A stretch of 64,000 bases of DNA, taken from the NCBI GenBank assembly GCA_009782875.1, contig WRIE01000001.1, forward strand, positions 124,001 through 188,000, in the 5' to 3' direction. Origin of the DNA: Eubacteriaceae bacterium (GTDB lineage: Bacteria; Bacillota; Clostridia; Eubacteriales; Anaerofustaceae). Below, one piece after another: positions 55,423 through 64,000 of this stretch; position 1 is the first letter of the stretch, and each line of letters opens with the position of its first letter. The notes under the pieces were generated by a model. The model saw only the letters and a list, made by a program, of their open reading frames with translations. It ran no database searches and had not been told where the DNA came from. The translations under genes were made by a program, and so were the position numbers.

Positions 55423-56151
55423 TTATTCAGCTTTCTTGCATACATTGACCGCAACCGGAAACAAAACAAGGCACCATGCCGCCAAAACGGCAGGCACAAC
55501 CCAGCTGTTAGGCCCTGCAGCGCCTTGCCGCAGCCCGGTGACAGCCATTGACAAGGGCAAAAACTCAAAGAGTGCCCGAAGCAAAACCGGGAAACGGTCC
55601 AAGGGGAAAAGGGTACCGCATAAGAATGACATAGGCGTTATCACAAAGTTGCTCACCTTGGCCATATCCCCATGGGATTTGATCAACAATCCCACAATAA
55701 ACCCGATAATCGAAAACACTGCGCAGTTAAGGGCAAGAACCAGCAAAAAATAAGGGGACAGAACCAAACTGCGGTCAAACAGCAGGGAAACTGCTATGAT
55801 CAGCGTGGCGCAGTAAATGCCCCTTCCGATGCCCACAGCAACCTTTGCCATGGTATACGCCACAGGGGTGATAGGTGACATCATCTCCGCCTCAAATGTC
55901 TTGTCATATAGGCGTGAGATATTCAGCGAGCTTGCGATAATGCCAAAACTAACACTCATTGAGTTCATCGCCACAATCCCCGGTATCACAAAAGACACAT
56001 AGCTTTGGCCGGCGACTGAGACCTGCCCTCCGATGCCCCATCCAAATGCAAGCAAGTAAAGGGTCGGCCCAACTACTGCCGATATGGTATTGCTTGCAAT
56101 TTTGTTCAGGAAAACTATCCAGTCTTTCCATATTACAGCCTTGAATGTCAT
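55423..56151 (-). CDS. ABC-2-type permease
   Basis: A 242-residue membrane protein with six hydrophobic segments and the ABC-2 signature region: an N-terminal FKAVIWKDWIVFLNKIASN, GPTLYLLAFGWGIGG, FVIPGIVAMNSMSVSF and TPMSFLCGTLFPLDRFP (NodJ/DrrB-like). Together with the ATPase encoded just upstream (ATGA overlap) it forms an ABC-2 exporter. The substrate is unknown; placement in a cbiZ operon under a cobalamin riboswitch suggests a corrinoid-related compound, or protection from one. Confidence 0.85.
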   Translation of the reverse strand: MTFKAVIWKDWIVFLNKIASNTISAVVGPTLYLLAFGWGIGGQVSVAGQSYVSFVIPGIVAMNSMSVSFGIIASSLNISRLYDKTFEAEMMSPITPVAYTMAKVAVGIGRGIYCATLIIAVSLLFDRSLVLSPYFLLVLALNCAVFSIIGFIVGLLIKSHGDMAKVSNFVITPMSFLCGTLFPLDRFPVLLRALFEFLPLSMAVTGLRQGAAGPNSWVVPAVLAAWCLVLFPVAVNVCKKAE

Positions 56152-56990
56152 GATTCTGCTATCCTCCTGTTAGTAAGCGCAACGAACACATCCTCCAAGT
56201 TTGCCTCGCGGACCTGGAAACTGGCATTGAGCCATTCTGATGCCTTGACTGCCTCCTCACGGGCGTTAAAGAACTGGTATACCATTTCCCCGTCCTTGAA
56301 GTACTCCAATATATAATTTCCATGGCTGGCAATTAGCGCGCTAGGGCTGTCAAGCTGGACCATTTTGCCTTTGTCGATCAAGCCGACCCTAGAGCACAAC
56401 GCCTGGGCTTCTTCGAGATAATGGGTAGTGAGAAAAATCGTCAGCCCTTGGCTGTTCATATTGCGCAGCAAATCCCAGATATTTCGCCTTGCTGTCGCAT
56501 CCAATCCCACAGTGGGCTCGTCTAGAAACAAGACATCGGGACTATGCATCAGCGCCTTGATTATCATCAGCCTGCGACGCATGCCGCTGGAGTATGAGGA
56601 TGCTTTGTCGTCTGCCCTGTCAGAAAGCTCGGCAAACTCTAAAAGCTCGTCAATCTTGCTTTTGCGCAAAGATGTGTCCATGCCATACAAACGCCCGTGG
56701 TAATCCAAGTTTTGGCGTGCAGATATTTCGGCTTCCAAGTTCGTGTATTGGGGCACAACGCCAAACCGCTGCTTCGTTTTCGACAAGTCCCGGTTGATAG
56801 GCTCGCCGTCGATCAATATAGCCCCTGAGCTTACTGCTGTCAGGGCAGTTGTCATCCGGATGATAGTGGTTTTGCCTGCCCCATTCGGGCCGAGGAGCCC
56901 AAAAAATTCTCCGTCAGGGATGTCAAGGCTAATGCCGTCTACCGCAGCCAAATCCCCGTAAAATTTGCTGACATTTTGGTATTCGATCAT
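56148..56990 (-). CDS. ABC-2-type exporter ATPase
   Basis: A 280-residue ATPase: Walker A GPNGAGKTT (about 35-43), Q-loop VVPQYTN, signature YSSGMRRRLMIIKAL, Walker B VLFLDEPTVGLD and H-loop FLTTHYLEEA, with the C-terminal helix region of DrrA/NodI-type exporters. It pairs with the permease at 55423. Its ATG overlaps the cbiZ stop (ATGA), with GGAGGAGCA upstream inside cbiZ, so the two are tightly coupled. Confidence 0.9.
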   Translation of the reverse strand: MIEYQNVSKFYGDLAAVDGISLDIPDGEFFGLLGPNGAGKTTIIRMTTALTAVSSGAILIDGEPINRDLSKTKQRFGVVPQYTNLEAEISARQNLDYHGRLYGMDTSLRKSKIDELLEFAELSDRADDKASSYSSGMRRRLMIIKALMHSPDVLFLDEPTVGLDATARRNIWDLLRNMNSQGLTIFLTTHYLEEAQALCSRVGLIDKGKMVQLDSPSALIASHGNYILEYFKDGEMVYQFFNAREEAVKASEWLNASFQVREANLEDVFVALTNRRIAES

Positions 56991-58102
56991 TGCTCCTCCG
57001 TTTTGCCAAGCTTGTTGGAGACGAGTTTTGCCAGCCCCGCTTCCAAAGCTGATATTAGACTGTCTGCGTTGGCGGCCATATCTTCCCCAAGGCTATCCAT
57101 CCCCATTTCCCCCATCAGGAGATTTGCGTAACGATAAGCATTTCCAATTGTCACAAGCCCCCATTCAAACTCGTCAAGAAGGCGGGCATACAGCCCAACC
57201 CCGGAAGCGATAAGCCCTTGGGCAGCGATATCTTCAAGCTCTTGTGCAAAGCGGGCTTTCATAACCCCGCAAGGGCCTTGTATGCCAAGCCTATTCCAAA
57301 TTGATTCGGGCGTGACGCCAAACCTCGACACCCGGTTTAGCGCATTGCGCTGGGTTAAGGGGCTTAGCCCGGTCTGCAGCTTGAGGGCCTCCTTGACCGC
57401 GGGTTTCACTGTTTTTCCTATCAACTCTCCAAGTTTTCCATGCTTGCCCGCATCCACCAGGGTTATTACGCTCTCAGAGTTGCAGACAATAGTGGTGGAA
57501 TCGGTCCCGCTGCCTGTGGCAACCCCCCTGGAGTATTTGCTGGGCGCGTCCAGCTCTTGGAGCGCCGCCGTTTTTGCCTCGGTGCATGTCACAAGGGCGC
57601 GGGCAAGCGCTCCATCGGTCAGGTTCACGCTGATAAACATCATTATATTGATAGTGCCCGACGAGGGATCCACATGTTTTTTTGCCAGTTCGTCGTAAGT
57701 AGTCGGGTCTCCAACTCTTCCCCCATTAGTCTCGACTCCGCCAGTCACAACAGCTGTGACTGTGATGTCTTTATAGGAGTTGGTTTTGATAGAGACATTC
57801 TCCATTTGCGCGGCAGTGCCGATGCCTGCCGTTTTTTCTGGGTCGAGGCCCAGCTCCCTGCATAACACAACAATATGCTCTTCATATGTTGGGGCTTTTA
57901 GCTGTGAAGCCATGCCTGCCCCGCTAGTGCCGTCATTGTTGTATACTGCGCTCAAATCACCCCGGATCCCGCCATTGACGCGGGAAGTGGAAATTGTCTT
58001 TCTCTTTCCGGCAAAATTGACTACAATCGACTTTTGGTACCTATGTATCTCTTCGCCTGTCACAAGAGTCCCGATTAGCATTTTTTCTTCCTCTCCATGC
58101 AT
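56987..58102 (-). CDS. cbiZ: Adenosylcobinamide amidohydrolase
   Basis: CbiZ hydrolyses adenosylcobinamide or pseudocobalamin to adenosylcobyric acid, letting a cell remodel scavenged corrinoids. The protein (371 residues from ATG 58102) shows the family core: GKRKTISTSRVNGG near the N-terminus, VTGGVETNGGRVGDP, GTINIMMFISVNLTDGALAR, TEAKTAALQEL and GTDSTTIVCNSE. A C-terminal extension of about 120 residues follows (ESIWNRLGIQGPC ... YANLLMGEMGMD). Possible starts are ATG 58102 (AGAGG, 7 bases away) and ATG 58081 (GGAGAGG, 8 bases away). First gene after riboswitch 1. Confidence 0.9.
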   Translation of the reverse strand: MHGEEEKMLIGTLVTGEEIHRYQKSIVVNFAGKRKTISTSRVNGGIRGDLSAVYNNDGTSGAGMASQLKAPTYEEHIVVLCRELGLDPEKTAGIGTAAQMENVSIKTNSYKDITVTAVVTGGVETNGGRVGDPTTYDELAKKHVDPSSGTINIMMFISVNLTDGALARALVTCTEAKTAALQELDAPSKYSRGVATGSGTDSTTIVCNSESVITLVDAGKHGKLGELIGKTVKPAVKEALKLQTGLSPLTQRNALNRVSRFGVTPESIWNRLGIQGPCGVMKARFAQELEDIAAQGLIASGVGLYARLLDEFEWGLVTIGNAYRYANLLMGEMGMDSLGEDMAANADSLISALEAGLAKLVSNKLGKTEEQ

Positions 58103-58146
58103 GTATTTGCCTCTTTCTATTTGCAAGCTTGCATTGTTTGTGATAA

Positions 58147-58182
58147 ATAAAAAACCTCTTGATTAACGGCTTGTTCAAGAGG
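58147..58182 (-). terminator. Riboswitch-linked terminator before cbiZ
   Basis: On the minus strand the perfect 8-bp stem CCTCTTGA / TCAAGAGG is followed by TTTTTTAT. It is placed between the cobalamin aptamer and cbiZ, as for an OFF-type riboswitch. Confidence 0.88.
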
Positions 58183-58247
58183 ATAGGGCATTTTGCCTAA
58201 AAAACTTGCGCCTCCTCTATCACGCGTAGGGTGTTATGGCACAAAAA

Positions 58248-58420
58248 AACAGGCAGGTATTCTGGCTTAAGCGTCATCGTCCTCCAAGCCTTTCTGGCAA
58301 AACCAATGGCATTATTGGCGGATTCTTCTTTTTACAGTGGCGGGACCGCGCGGGATTTTCACCCGGCTTCCCTGAAGTGGGCGAAAGCGCCCACCCTGTT
58401 TTTTTTTATTCAATTGTTGC
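58248..58420 (-). ncRNA. Cobalamin riboswitch 1 (upstream of cbiZ)
   Basis: The minus strand reads AGGGAAGCCGGGTGAAAATC, then CGCGCGGTCCCGCCACTG and the B12 box TTAAGCCAGAATACCTGCC. This is the conserved cobalamin aptamer, including the GCCACTG element. A promoter lies at 58476-58504 and a terminator at 58147-58182. It should repress cbiZ and the exporter genes when cobalamin is plentiful. Confidence 0.93.
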
Positions 58421-58475
58421 CAAGACCGTTTGTTTCCAGCCGTATAGCCATATGTTGACAGTCCTGACACGAGGA

Positions 58476-58504
58476 AGTGTAACAGATTTTTTTGATACCG
58501 TCAA
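58476..58504 (-). promoter_or_regulatory. Promoter of the cbiZ operon
   Basis: On the minus strand TTGACG (58499-58504) and TACACT (58476-58481) are separated by 17 bases. Transcription would begin about 50 bases before the aptamer core. Confidence 0.7.
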
Positions 58505-59377
58505 GTACAATTATCTACCGTCTAGAACTAATCTCAACATTTCTCCCTATTTTTTATTTACTCAATGGTTTTACGCTGCTTGTCCAAAATCTCTTTGCGG
58601 ATCTTCTAAAAATCGCTAAGCCATGGCATGCATTGCCTATTTAGGATGTCTTCGTTTGCTACGACGCATCTAGATGCAAATATAAAGTTGCCCGTGATCC
58701 TATAGTACATCGATCTTTGGCTTTGCTGCAAGGTTTCCATCCAAAATTCATCTTCAGCTATGGAGGAGAGTCCCTGCTCCCCCCTCTACCGGGTCGCCCG
58801 CCTCATCCAGTGTGGAATTTGTGCCCGGCATGCCCATCTCCCGCAGAAGGGGTTGATTATGTTTTGAGTTGTTTTCTGTAGATGGCGCAAACCGCCAATT
58901 AGGTAGGCAATCAACCTGTTGCATATAGTTCCCGCTCCTGCGTCTGCTTTGTGCAAGCCTGTAATTCTTCCACGATATTTGAAATTGTTGGCGCCTGTCA
59001 ATATAGCGCAACTGTTTTGTCCTAGCCTTTGGCATTAATGGCGAATTGGAAAAAAAATAATGCTGCACATTTGTCTATCATAAGGGAACTGAAGATGCAA
59101 CAGAAGTGTCAATGATATTATAAAAACATACACATAAGTAATTTATATATGTATGTCAAAAATATTCTTTATATTGAAAATATATTTGGATAAATGTCAA
59201 TCACATAGATAAATATATAAATTAAGTTCATTAATGCCATTTATGTAATTGGCTATACATACAAAAATGGGTATATTTCAGTGGTTGTTTCGGCATCGAA
59301 GTAAAATATTAGTATTGAAATATATTCAAGCTAGTAAGAGAGATAAAAAATAATAATTGGAAAAAGTAACAATGTAA
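58505..59377. other. AT-rich intergenic region
   Basis: A minus-strand frame at 58754-59068 is protein-like at its end (GTNSTLDEAGDPVEGGAG), but I cannot assign it and it has no ribosome site. It may be a transposase scrap. The part from 59090 to 59377 is very AT-rich, with repeated ATATAT-containing words and no gene. Confidence 0.4.
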
Positions 59378-59406
59378 TTGAAATCAATGGGATTAATGTG
59401 TATAAT
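59378..59406 (+). promoter_or_regulatory. Promoter of the GLUG-repeat protein gene
   Basis: TTGAAA (59378-59383) and a consensus TATAAT (59401-59406) with a 17-base spacer. The start codon is about 300 bases downstream, so the transcript has a long untranslated leader. Confidence 0.75.
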
Positions 59407-59711
59407 TAGAAACAACTAAGCACTGTTTAACCTATTTATAATCTCATTATTATTGACTTTCGTGTTTTGGTCAGAAGCTTACGAAGCTGAAATTAGACTG
59501 CCAAATTGAAAGACAACCACAGCTTTTGGGAGCAATGAAACGAGTAGGTTAAACCTCTGTCAATAAATTGGAAAGGAGGCTTGGCTAGAAGCAATCAAAC
59601 AGAGGCTAAATTATTTGGAATTTCTACGAGCATTAAAAAAAGAACACATCTAGACTGCAAAGCAAAGTACAACATTCTTCAAAATGCATAGAACCAAGAA
59701 AGGATAAAACA

Positions 59712-61748
59712 ATGTTTAAAAAAACTGTAGCTGCAATAATGCTTGTGGTTTTGGTTTTGGCATGGACGCCAGTGCCCGCTTTTGGGGCAGGGGTTGTCCA
59801 AGTGGGCACGGCGCAAGAGCTTGCCCAAATTGCCAACCAGGTCAACAATGGGAATAATTATGCGAATACCACAATTGAGCTTACCCAGGATATTGATATT
59901 TCCGGCTATTCCAATTGGATGATAATCGGAAACAAAAAGAATAGGCCCTTTAGCGGCACATTCGATGGAGGCAACTATACAATTTCAGGTTTGACTACAA
60001 ACGCGAGATCCCTCCATGAAGGTGTCGGCTTTTTCGGCACATTGGTCAATGCGACAATTAAAAACGTCACAATCACAACCAGCAAGTCAGGCGTCTGGTA
60101 TGACGACGATGAGCTGGACAAGCAAGGTGTCAAATCCACAGAATATGTTGGAATACTGGCAGGCCAAGTGCTGGATTCTGCAGCCGGGCAGGCGACAGAG
60201 ATAACGAATGTCACCGTCAAGGGCACAGTGAACGCTGCCCGCCACGATGTGGGCTTGATGATAGGCAGGGTGCATTTGCTTAAGAAAAACTCCTCGCTTA
60301 TTATCGACAAGTGCACAGCCCAAGGAACACTCGCAAGCACAGGGGGGTTGTATGCGGGCGGATTAATCGGTCATGCCCATTTCAAGTCGAGCAGCGGGGA
60401 TATATCCATAAAGAACTCTAAAGCCAGTGTTGATATCACGTCCAAGAAAAGCTATTCAGGCGGGTTTGTCGGCAAACTTGACAATTATGAGAAGAGCGCA
60501 AAAGCGGTAATTGACAACTGTATCGCGACCGGGTCGGTAAACGGCTTGGGCAAGCACACTGGCGGGTTTGCCGGTTTTGTGAGGGGCTTTACAATCAAAA
60601 ACTGCATGTCTGATGCGGGGATTTCATTCTTCTCAAGCGACGAAGGGTTGGACGAAGACGAGTTGGACGATGACTTTGACGACAACGAAAATGATGAGGA
60701 TGAAGACGACGAGTCAAAAGACGAGAACTCGGTGGAGAGCCAGCGCTCAAATGTTGGCGGATTTGTCGGTCGCGTTGCTGGCAAGTCTACGTTGAAAGCC
60801 ACATTCATCAATTGTTATGCCACAGGAAATGTAAAAGGCGCCAAGAGAAATGTTGGCGGATTCATGGGTAGGGGCTCCTATGCGGCCATAGAGGCCTGCT
60901 GGGCAACAGGCCATGTTGAGGCGACAAGGGATTGCATCGGCGGCTTTGCAGGAAAACTGTATAAATGCGTTGTCGAGCGCAGCTATGCCACAGGCTTTGT
61001 CTCGACAAAAGGCAACAGGGTAGGCGGGTTTGTCGGGCTGGCCACTGGTTCAACAAACAAGATAACAAATTGTTACGCAGTAGGCGGGGTTGCAAGCACT
61101 GGAAGCGGCTCCAGCAGGATCGGCGCTTTTGGCGGCAAAGTCCGCAAAGCTCAAATTACAAATTGCTATGCCAGCGGCACAGTGGTGTTTGGCGGCAAGA
61201 AAGTCCAATATGCTGGCTCGTTCATCGGATGGTCCGGCAAAAACACCAAGTTGGCGGACTGCTATTTCGACAGCACCGCCACCGGAAACCTGCCGATGAT
61301 AGGCAGGCAAGACAGCAAAGCCACAGGTCTTGCGGTTGGGCTTCCAACTGAAAAGATGATTGAGTCTGCTTCTTATGCAAAATCGTGGAAATTCACCGGT
61401 TCTCCATGGTCGATTGTGGAAGGGGAGACCTACCCGTTCCTAGAGCACCAATGGAAAAACAAGTGGGGCAATGATTACTATATCGCTTCAATTTCAGACT
61501 CTACTGGAAAGTTGTATATGCTGCCGGAATGCGAGCTAAACAACGGCAATGCCACAATCCAGAATTCAAATGCCAAAAAGCTGTACTTCCCTTACGGGCC
61601 GACAAATATCAACTTGAAGGCAAATGAAAGCAAACCAGTGGTGTTGGGCATCAGGGCAGGGGTAAAATATACAATCGGCGCAATGTCTGAAAGCAACATT
61701 ATCGCTTTCAAGAAAGGAGGTGTAGTCGGACCGCCTATAGTATGGTAG
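59712..61748 (+). CDS. Secreted GLUG-repeat surface protein
   Basis: A 678-residue exported protein. The signal peptide (about 1-26) ends VPAFGAG. From about residue 75 to 520 there are GLUG-type repeats with the recurring pattern of a Cys/Asn-rich strand, ATG-V, and GGF-G (for example NCYATGNVKGAKRNVGGFMG, SYATGFVSTKGNRVGGFVG, CYASGTVVFGGKKVQYAGSF). These probably build a right-handed beta-solenoid. An Asp/Glu-rich insert (about 308-343) interrupts the repeats. The C-terminal 120 residues are a separate domain without an LPXTG motif or transmembrane anchor. It is likely an adhesin or matrix protein at the cell surface. AAAGGA precedes ATG 59712. Confidence 0.88.
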   Translation: MFKKTVAAIMLVVLVLAWTPVPAFGAGVVQVGTAQELAQIANQVNNGNNYANTTIELTQDIDISGYSNWMIIGNKKNRPFSGTFDGGNYTISGLTTNARSLHEGVGFFGTLVNATIKNVTITTSKSGVWYDDDELDKQGVKSTEYVGILAGQVLDSAAGQATEITNVTVKGTVNAARHDVGLMIGRVHLLKKNSSLIIDKCTAQGTLASTGGLYAGGLIGHAHFKSSSGDISIKNSKASVDITSKKSYSGGFVGKLDNYEKSAKAVIDNCIATGSVNGLGKHTGGFAGFVRGFTIKNCMSDAGISFFSSDEGLDEDELDDDFDDNENDEDEDDESKDENSVESQRSNVGGFVGRVAGKSTLKATFINCYATGNVKGAKRNVGGFMGRGSYAAIEACWATGHVEATRDCIGGFAGKLYKCVVERSYATGFVSTKGNRVGGFVGLATGSTNKITNCYAVGGVASTGSGSSRIGAFGGKVRKAQITNCYASGTVVFGGKKVQYAGSFIGWSGKNTKLADCYFDSTATGNLPMIGRQDSKATGLAVGLPTEKMIESASYAKSWKFTGSPWSIVEGETYPFLEHQWKNKWGNDYYIASISDSTGKLYMLPECELNNGNATIQNSNAKKLYFPYGPTNINLKANESKPVVLGIRAGVKYTIGAMSESNIIAFKKGGVVGPPIVW

Positions 61749-61774
61749 CAAAGCAAGGCTTGATTTAACGACTA

Positions 61775-61830
61775 GAGCCTTCTGGCGCGCTCTAAAGCCT
61801 CCAGAAGGCTCATTTTCATTGTTTTTTTAT
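61775..61830 (+). terminator. Terminator of the GLUG gene
   Basis: The perfect 11-bp stem GAGCCTTCTGG / CCAGAAGGCTC is followed by ATTTTCATTG and seven T residues. Confidence 0.85.
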
Positions 61831-62319
61831 TATTTTAAGCATAAACACTATCGCGACAAAGTAGAATACAAACCTAAACGGTTTAATTGCTGCGCTCCTT
61901 TCGGGCATCACTATAAATGAAATGCGCGAAACTTTGTGGATGAATCCGCGTCCGCCGAAACGGCGGTTGCGCTCGAAAACTTCGACTCTAAAAATGCTTG
62001 ATAATCTCGAATTGGTCTCTAGTTATGTCGCTTGGATATTTTTTTCTCATATAAAGGTATACAGCTTTTTTATTGTTATCATACCATTTATCGACATTAA
62101 TAGATATATTAATCAGCCTCTTAGGGTATACATGATTGATGCTACATTAGATATCTAAACATCCTCTAAAGGTTCCCATCTATATCCTAGCAATGAATGA
62201 TTCCTTTATTTCATCAATCAGGCTTTTTACTTTCCTTGCATATTCTAGCAGAACCAGCCAATTGTCATTGTGGACATCTCTTGCCTATACGCTCAAATTG
62301 TAAAACACCGCAACTTGCT
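61831..62319. other. Intergenic region, no supported gene
   Basis: Short frames on both strands have no ribosome site. The right end runs into the MFS fragment. Confidence 0.4.
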
Positions 62320-62681
62320 GTTATCCTGCAGCATATAGTTATATAGCCGCTGCTGCATCAAATATCGTATATCTGGCAAACGCATCGTTTCCGCTTGGAA
62401 TGATTGTGATTTATCTTGCTACAGGTATAGGCGGGTTTACATCCGTTGTGGCGCAATCAACATGGCAGTCAAACACGCCCGTTGAGGGCATGCCTGCCGG
62501 GCAAGGGCTATATTCATTTGCCATCACTGGCGGCTCATGCATATTCTCTGCTATTGTAGGTGTGGTTATGGGTACAAGCGGGGATTACGCCAGGGCATTT
62601 GCCATAGGTTTCATAATATCGGCCATTGGCTTTGTATGCGCAAATATTGGTTTTAAACTCAGCGCAGAGGAAACAGTGTAG
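62320..62681 (+). pseudogene. Major facilitator superfamily transporter, C-terminal fragment
   Basis: The open frame from about 62320 to the TAG at 62681 encodes the last three or four helices of an MFS permease (NIVYLANASFPLGMIVIYLA, TGIGGFTSVVAQSTWQSNTP, GLYSFAITGGSCIFSAIVGV, ARAFAIGFIISAIGFVCA). The N-terminal two thirds are absent upstream. The first ATG inside is at 62400, without a ribosome site. The IS1595 element starts 26 bases after it, so deletion by IS activity is plausible. Confidence 0.75.
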
Positions 62682-62706
62682 TAGATAATTATATATTAAA
62701 CTACAT

Positions 62707-63734
62707 GGGTATGCACTTGACGTAACCTAATCTTGTATTAGCAACAACTCATAAGGATGCGGCTTAGTGGACACTGCGCCTTGAACCAATCTATAGAACA
62801 ACCAGCCCCTGCTGTGAGAAGCCTTTCTATTAAAGCGAAAAGTAAATTCTTCTAGATATGTTTGCAGATTATTCTCGTCGATACTGCCTTGGTAAGTTCC
62901 TAGAATCCATCGATTTATCAAAGAAATGACAAGATGGACATGTGGCAGTTTCTCATCATCAGTTGTTGCCTTTGAAGCTTTGTAGATTTCGCTGCGATAA
63001 CCTTCATCGCCAATGCCTGAATAGCCAGCCCAATCATCCCTTATGAGAGTGCTTCCTTTGGAAATGTTCTCTTTGATAAAACCATGAAGCTCGGCCTTGG
63101 ATGCATTTTTTATATGTTTCGCCCGTATTTTTGAAAGCCTGTAATCACGCGCCGAAGGCTTGTCCGGGTTGCCGCCTGGAATCCTTTCAAGTTGCGCTGC
63201 TACGGCTACAAGTTGCTTCTTTTCAGTGCCGCGCCCTCTTTTGCCGCCTTCAAGCGTGCCGCCGATATACACTTCGCCAATTTCCACCATGCCGGATAGC
63301 GGCTCTCTGCCTGCCCTTGCCATTGCAATACGCAACTTATGGAGCATACTCCATGCACTGCGGTAACTTCGCAAGCCTAGGTTGTCTTGCAGGCTTTTCG
63401 CGCTGATCCCGTCTTTTTGGGTAGAGAATAGCCACATGGCGACGAGCCAGACTCGAACAGCAAGTTTGCTGTCCTGCATTACTGTTCCAGCCAACAAGCT
63501 GATCCTGTGTCTGCACTTGCGGCATATACAATAAGTGATTTCTTCATTTGTCCAATACTCACCATGGCCGCATTGAACACATGCATAGCCTTTCTCCCAT
63601 CGTATGTTTAACAAATACTTACGACATTCTATGTCTGTTGACAAGCTGTCGATAAACTCAATATAATTCTTAGGATAGTTGCTCATGGTATAGATATTGT
63701 ACGTTTTTTTCTAGGTTACGCCAAGTGCATACAC
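62707..63734. mobile_element. IS1595-family insertion sequence
   Basis: Terminal inverted repeats bound one transposase gene. The left end is GGGTATGCACTTGACGTAAC plus CTA (62707-62729), and the right end (63712-63734) is its reverse complement with two mismatches. Element length is about 1.03 kb. I see no clear target duplication, so it may have been fixed for a while or have lost its flanks. Confidence 0.85.
62727..63686 (-). CDS. IS1595-family transposase, first catalytic Asp replaced
   Basis: A 319-residue transposase with the IS1595 layout: an N-terminal zinc ribbon (CVQCGH at about 36-41 and CRKC at 55-58), a helix region, then the DDE domain. The first motif, normally VEVDExYxGG, reads VEIGEVYIGG, so the catalytic Asp is Gly137 (codon GGC at 63276-63278; GAC would be Asp). 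The second Asp lies in TLIRDDWAGY, and the final motif NLQTYLEEFTFRFNRK is present. The frame is full length, but activity is doubtful. Confidence 0.88.
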   Translation of the reverse strand: MSNYPKNYIEFIDSLSTDIECRKYLLNIRWEKGYACVQCGHGEYWTNEEITYCICRKCRHRISLLAGTVMQDSKLAVRVWLVAMWLFSTQKDGISAKSLQDNLGLRSYRSAWSMLHKLRIAMARAGREPLSGMVEIGEVYIGGTLEGGKRGRGTEKKQLVAVAAQLERIPGGNPDKPSARDYRLSKIRAKHIKNASKAELHGFIKENISKGSTLIRDDWAGYSGIGDEGYRSEIYKASKATTDDEKLPHVHLVISLINRWILGTYQGSIDENNLQTYLEEFTFRFNRKASHSRGWLFYRLVQGAVSTKPHPYELLLIQD

Positions 63735-63834
63735 AGGTTTAGCTATTTACTAAAGCAAAAAACGATAGAGCGCCAAATTTTTTCAGAAAATTTGGGTTGA
63801 AGCATCACTGCAAAGAGGCTACCGCGCCAACCAA

Positions 63835-63866
63835 CAAAAAAGGGCAGGTTGAACGACAACCTGCCC
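63835..63866 (-). terminator. Terminator for a gene beyond the right edge
   Basis: On the minus strand GGGCAGGTTG / CAACCTGCCC with a 5-base loop is followed by TTTTTTG. It would end a minus-strand gene located to the right of the window. Confidence 0.75.
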
Positions 63867-64000
63867 CCTAAAATCTTCCTCAGAATATGTGGTCCGCAAC
63901 TGCTATGGCATTTTGCTAGCATATTATGGCTATCAAAACCAATGCAATTCAGGCATATTGAAAACGAAATGCGTGCAATTAACGCTAGTTAGTAATGCTA

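Noticed and set aside
58754-59068. Minus-strand 104-codon gene
   Set aside because: The end looks protein-like, but there is no ribosome site, no family I recognise and no neighbour to support it.
61815-61907. Minus-strand 30-codon small membrane protein
   Set aside because: It has a basic start and a hydrophobic core, but overlaps the T tract of the GLUG terminator and lacks an upstream ribosome site.

Overview
The window looks like the chromosome of an anaerobic, mid-GC, probably Gram-positive bacterium (Clostridia-like Firmicutes is my best guess). Reasons: AGGAGG-type ribosome binding sites, lipoprotein signal peptides, two cobalamin riboswitches with classical terminators, uroporphyrinogen-decarboxylase-fold proteins of the corrinoid-methyltransferase superfamily, an XpaC/VWA gene group, and insertion-sequence debris of Firmicutes type (IS1634, IS630, IS1595, Rpn). 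I saw no rRNA, tRNA or CRISPR array. Pseudogenes are abundant.

Left part (1-21.6 kb), accessory and partly decayed: the 3' end of pyrG; an ABC exporter coupled to a ketopantoate reductase gene, plus a decayed second copy of that reductase 3 kb away; IS1634 and IS630 remnants, the latter cutting a histidine kinase whose response regulator is frameshifted; two URO-D-fold genes, each followed at once by a tiny acidic gene; an operon of a substrate-binding/VWA lipoprotein, an XpaC-like protein and a second binding-like protein, in which the two intergenic spacers are paralogous; a YdcZ-type transporter; a short-chain dehydrogenase; and an orphan membrane protein.

Central part (21.9-58.5 kb), the notable one: about 36 kb on the minus strand. 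A sigma-70-type promoter and a cobalamin riboswitch with terminator precede cbiZ, an ABC-2 exporter pair and a TIM-barrel protein. A second riboswitch with terminator precedes a ChlI-type AAA+ protein. Then come a tandemly amplified, largely decayed set of siderophore/B12-type binding-protein and permease genes with one ATPase, two divergent CobN/BchH-type chelatase large subunits, a ChlD-type AAA+/VWA subunit, a fused NifH-NifD-like protein, a NifK-like protein, and five tandem GPH-family (MFS_2) transporters, one of them dead. The core pieces mirror chlorophyll biosynthesis (BchHID chelatase plus BchLNB reductase) or F430 biosynthesis (CfbCD), but sit in a corrinoid regulon. My inference is an uncharacterised reductive tetrapyrrole- or metal-complex-modifying system with its own uptake and transport proteins; substrate and product are unknown.

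Right part (58.5-64 kb): an AT-rich leader and promoter driving a secreted GLUG-repeat protein with an acidic insert, a truncated MFS gene, an IS1595 element with both inverted repeats whose transposase has Gly in place of the first catalytic Asp, and a terminator for a gene beyond the right edge.
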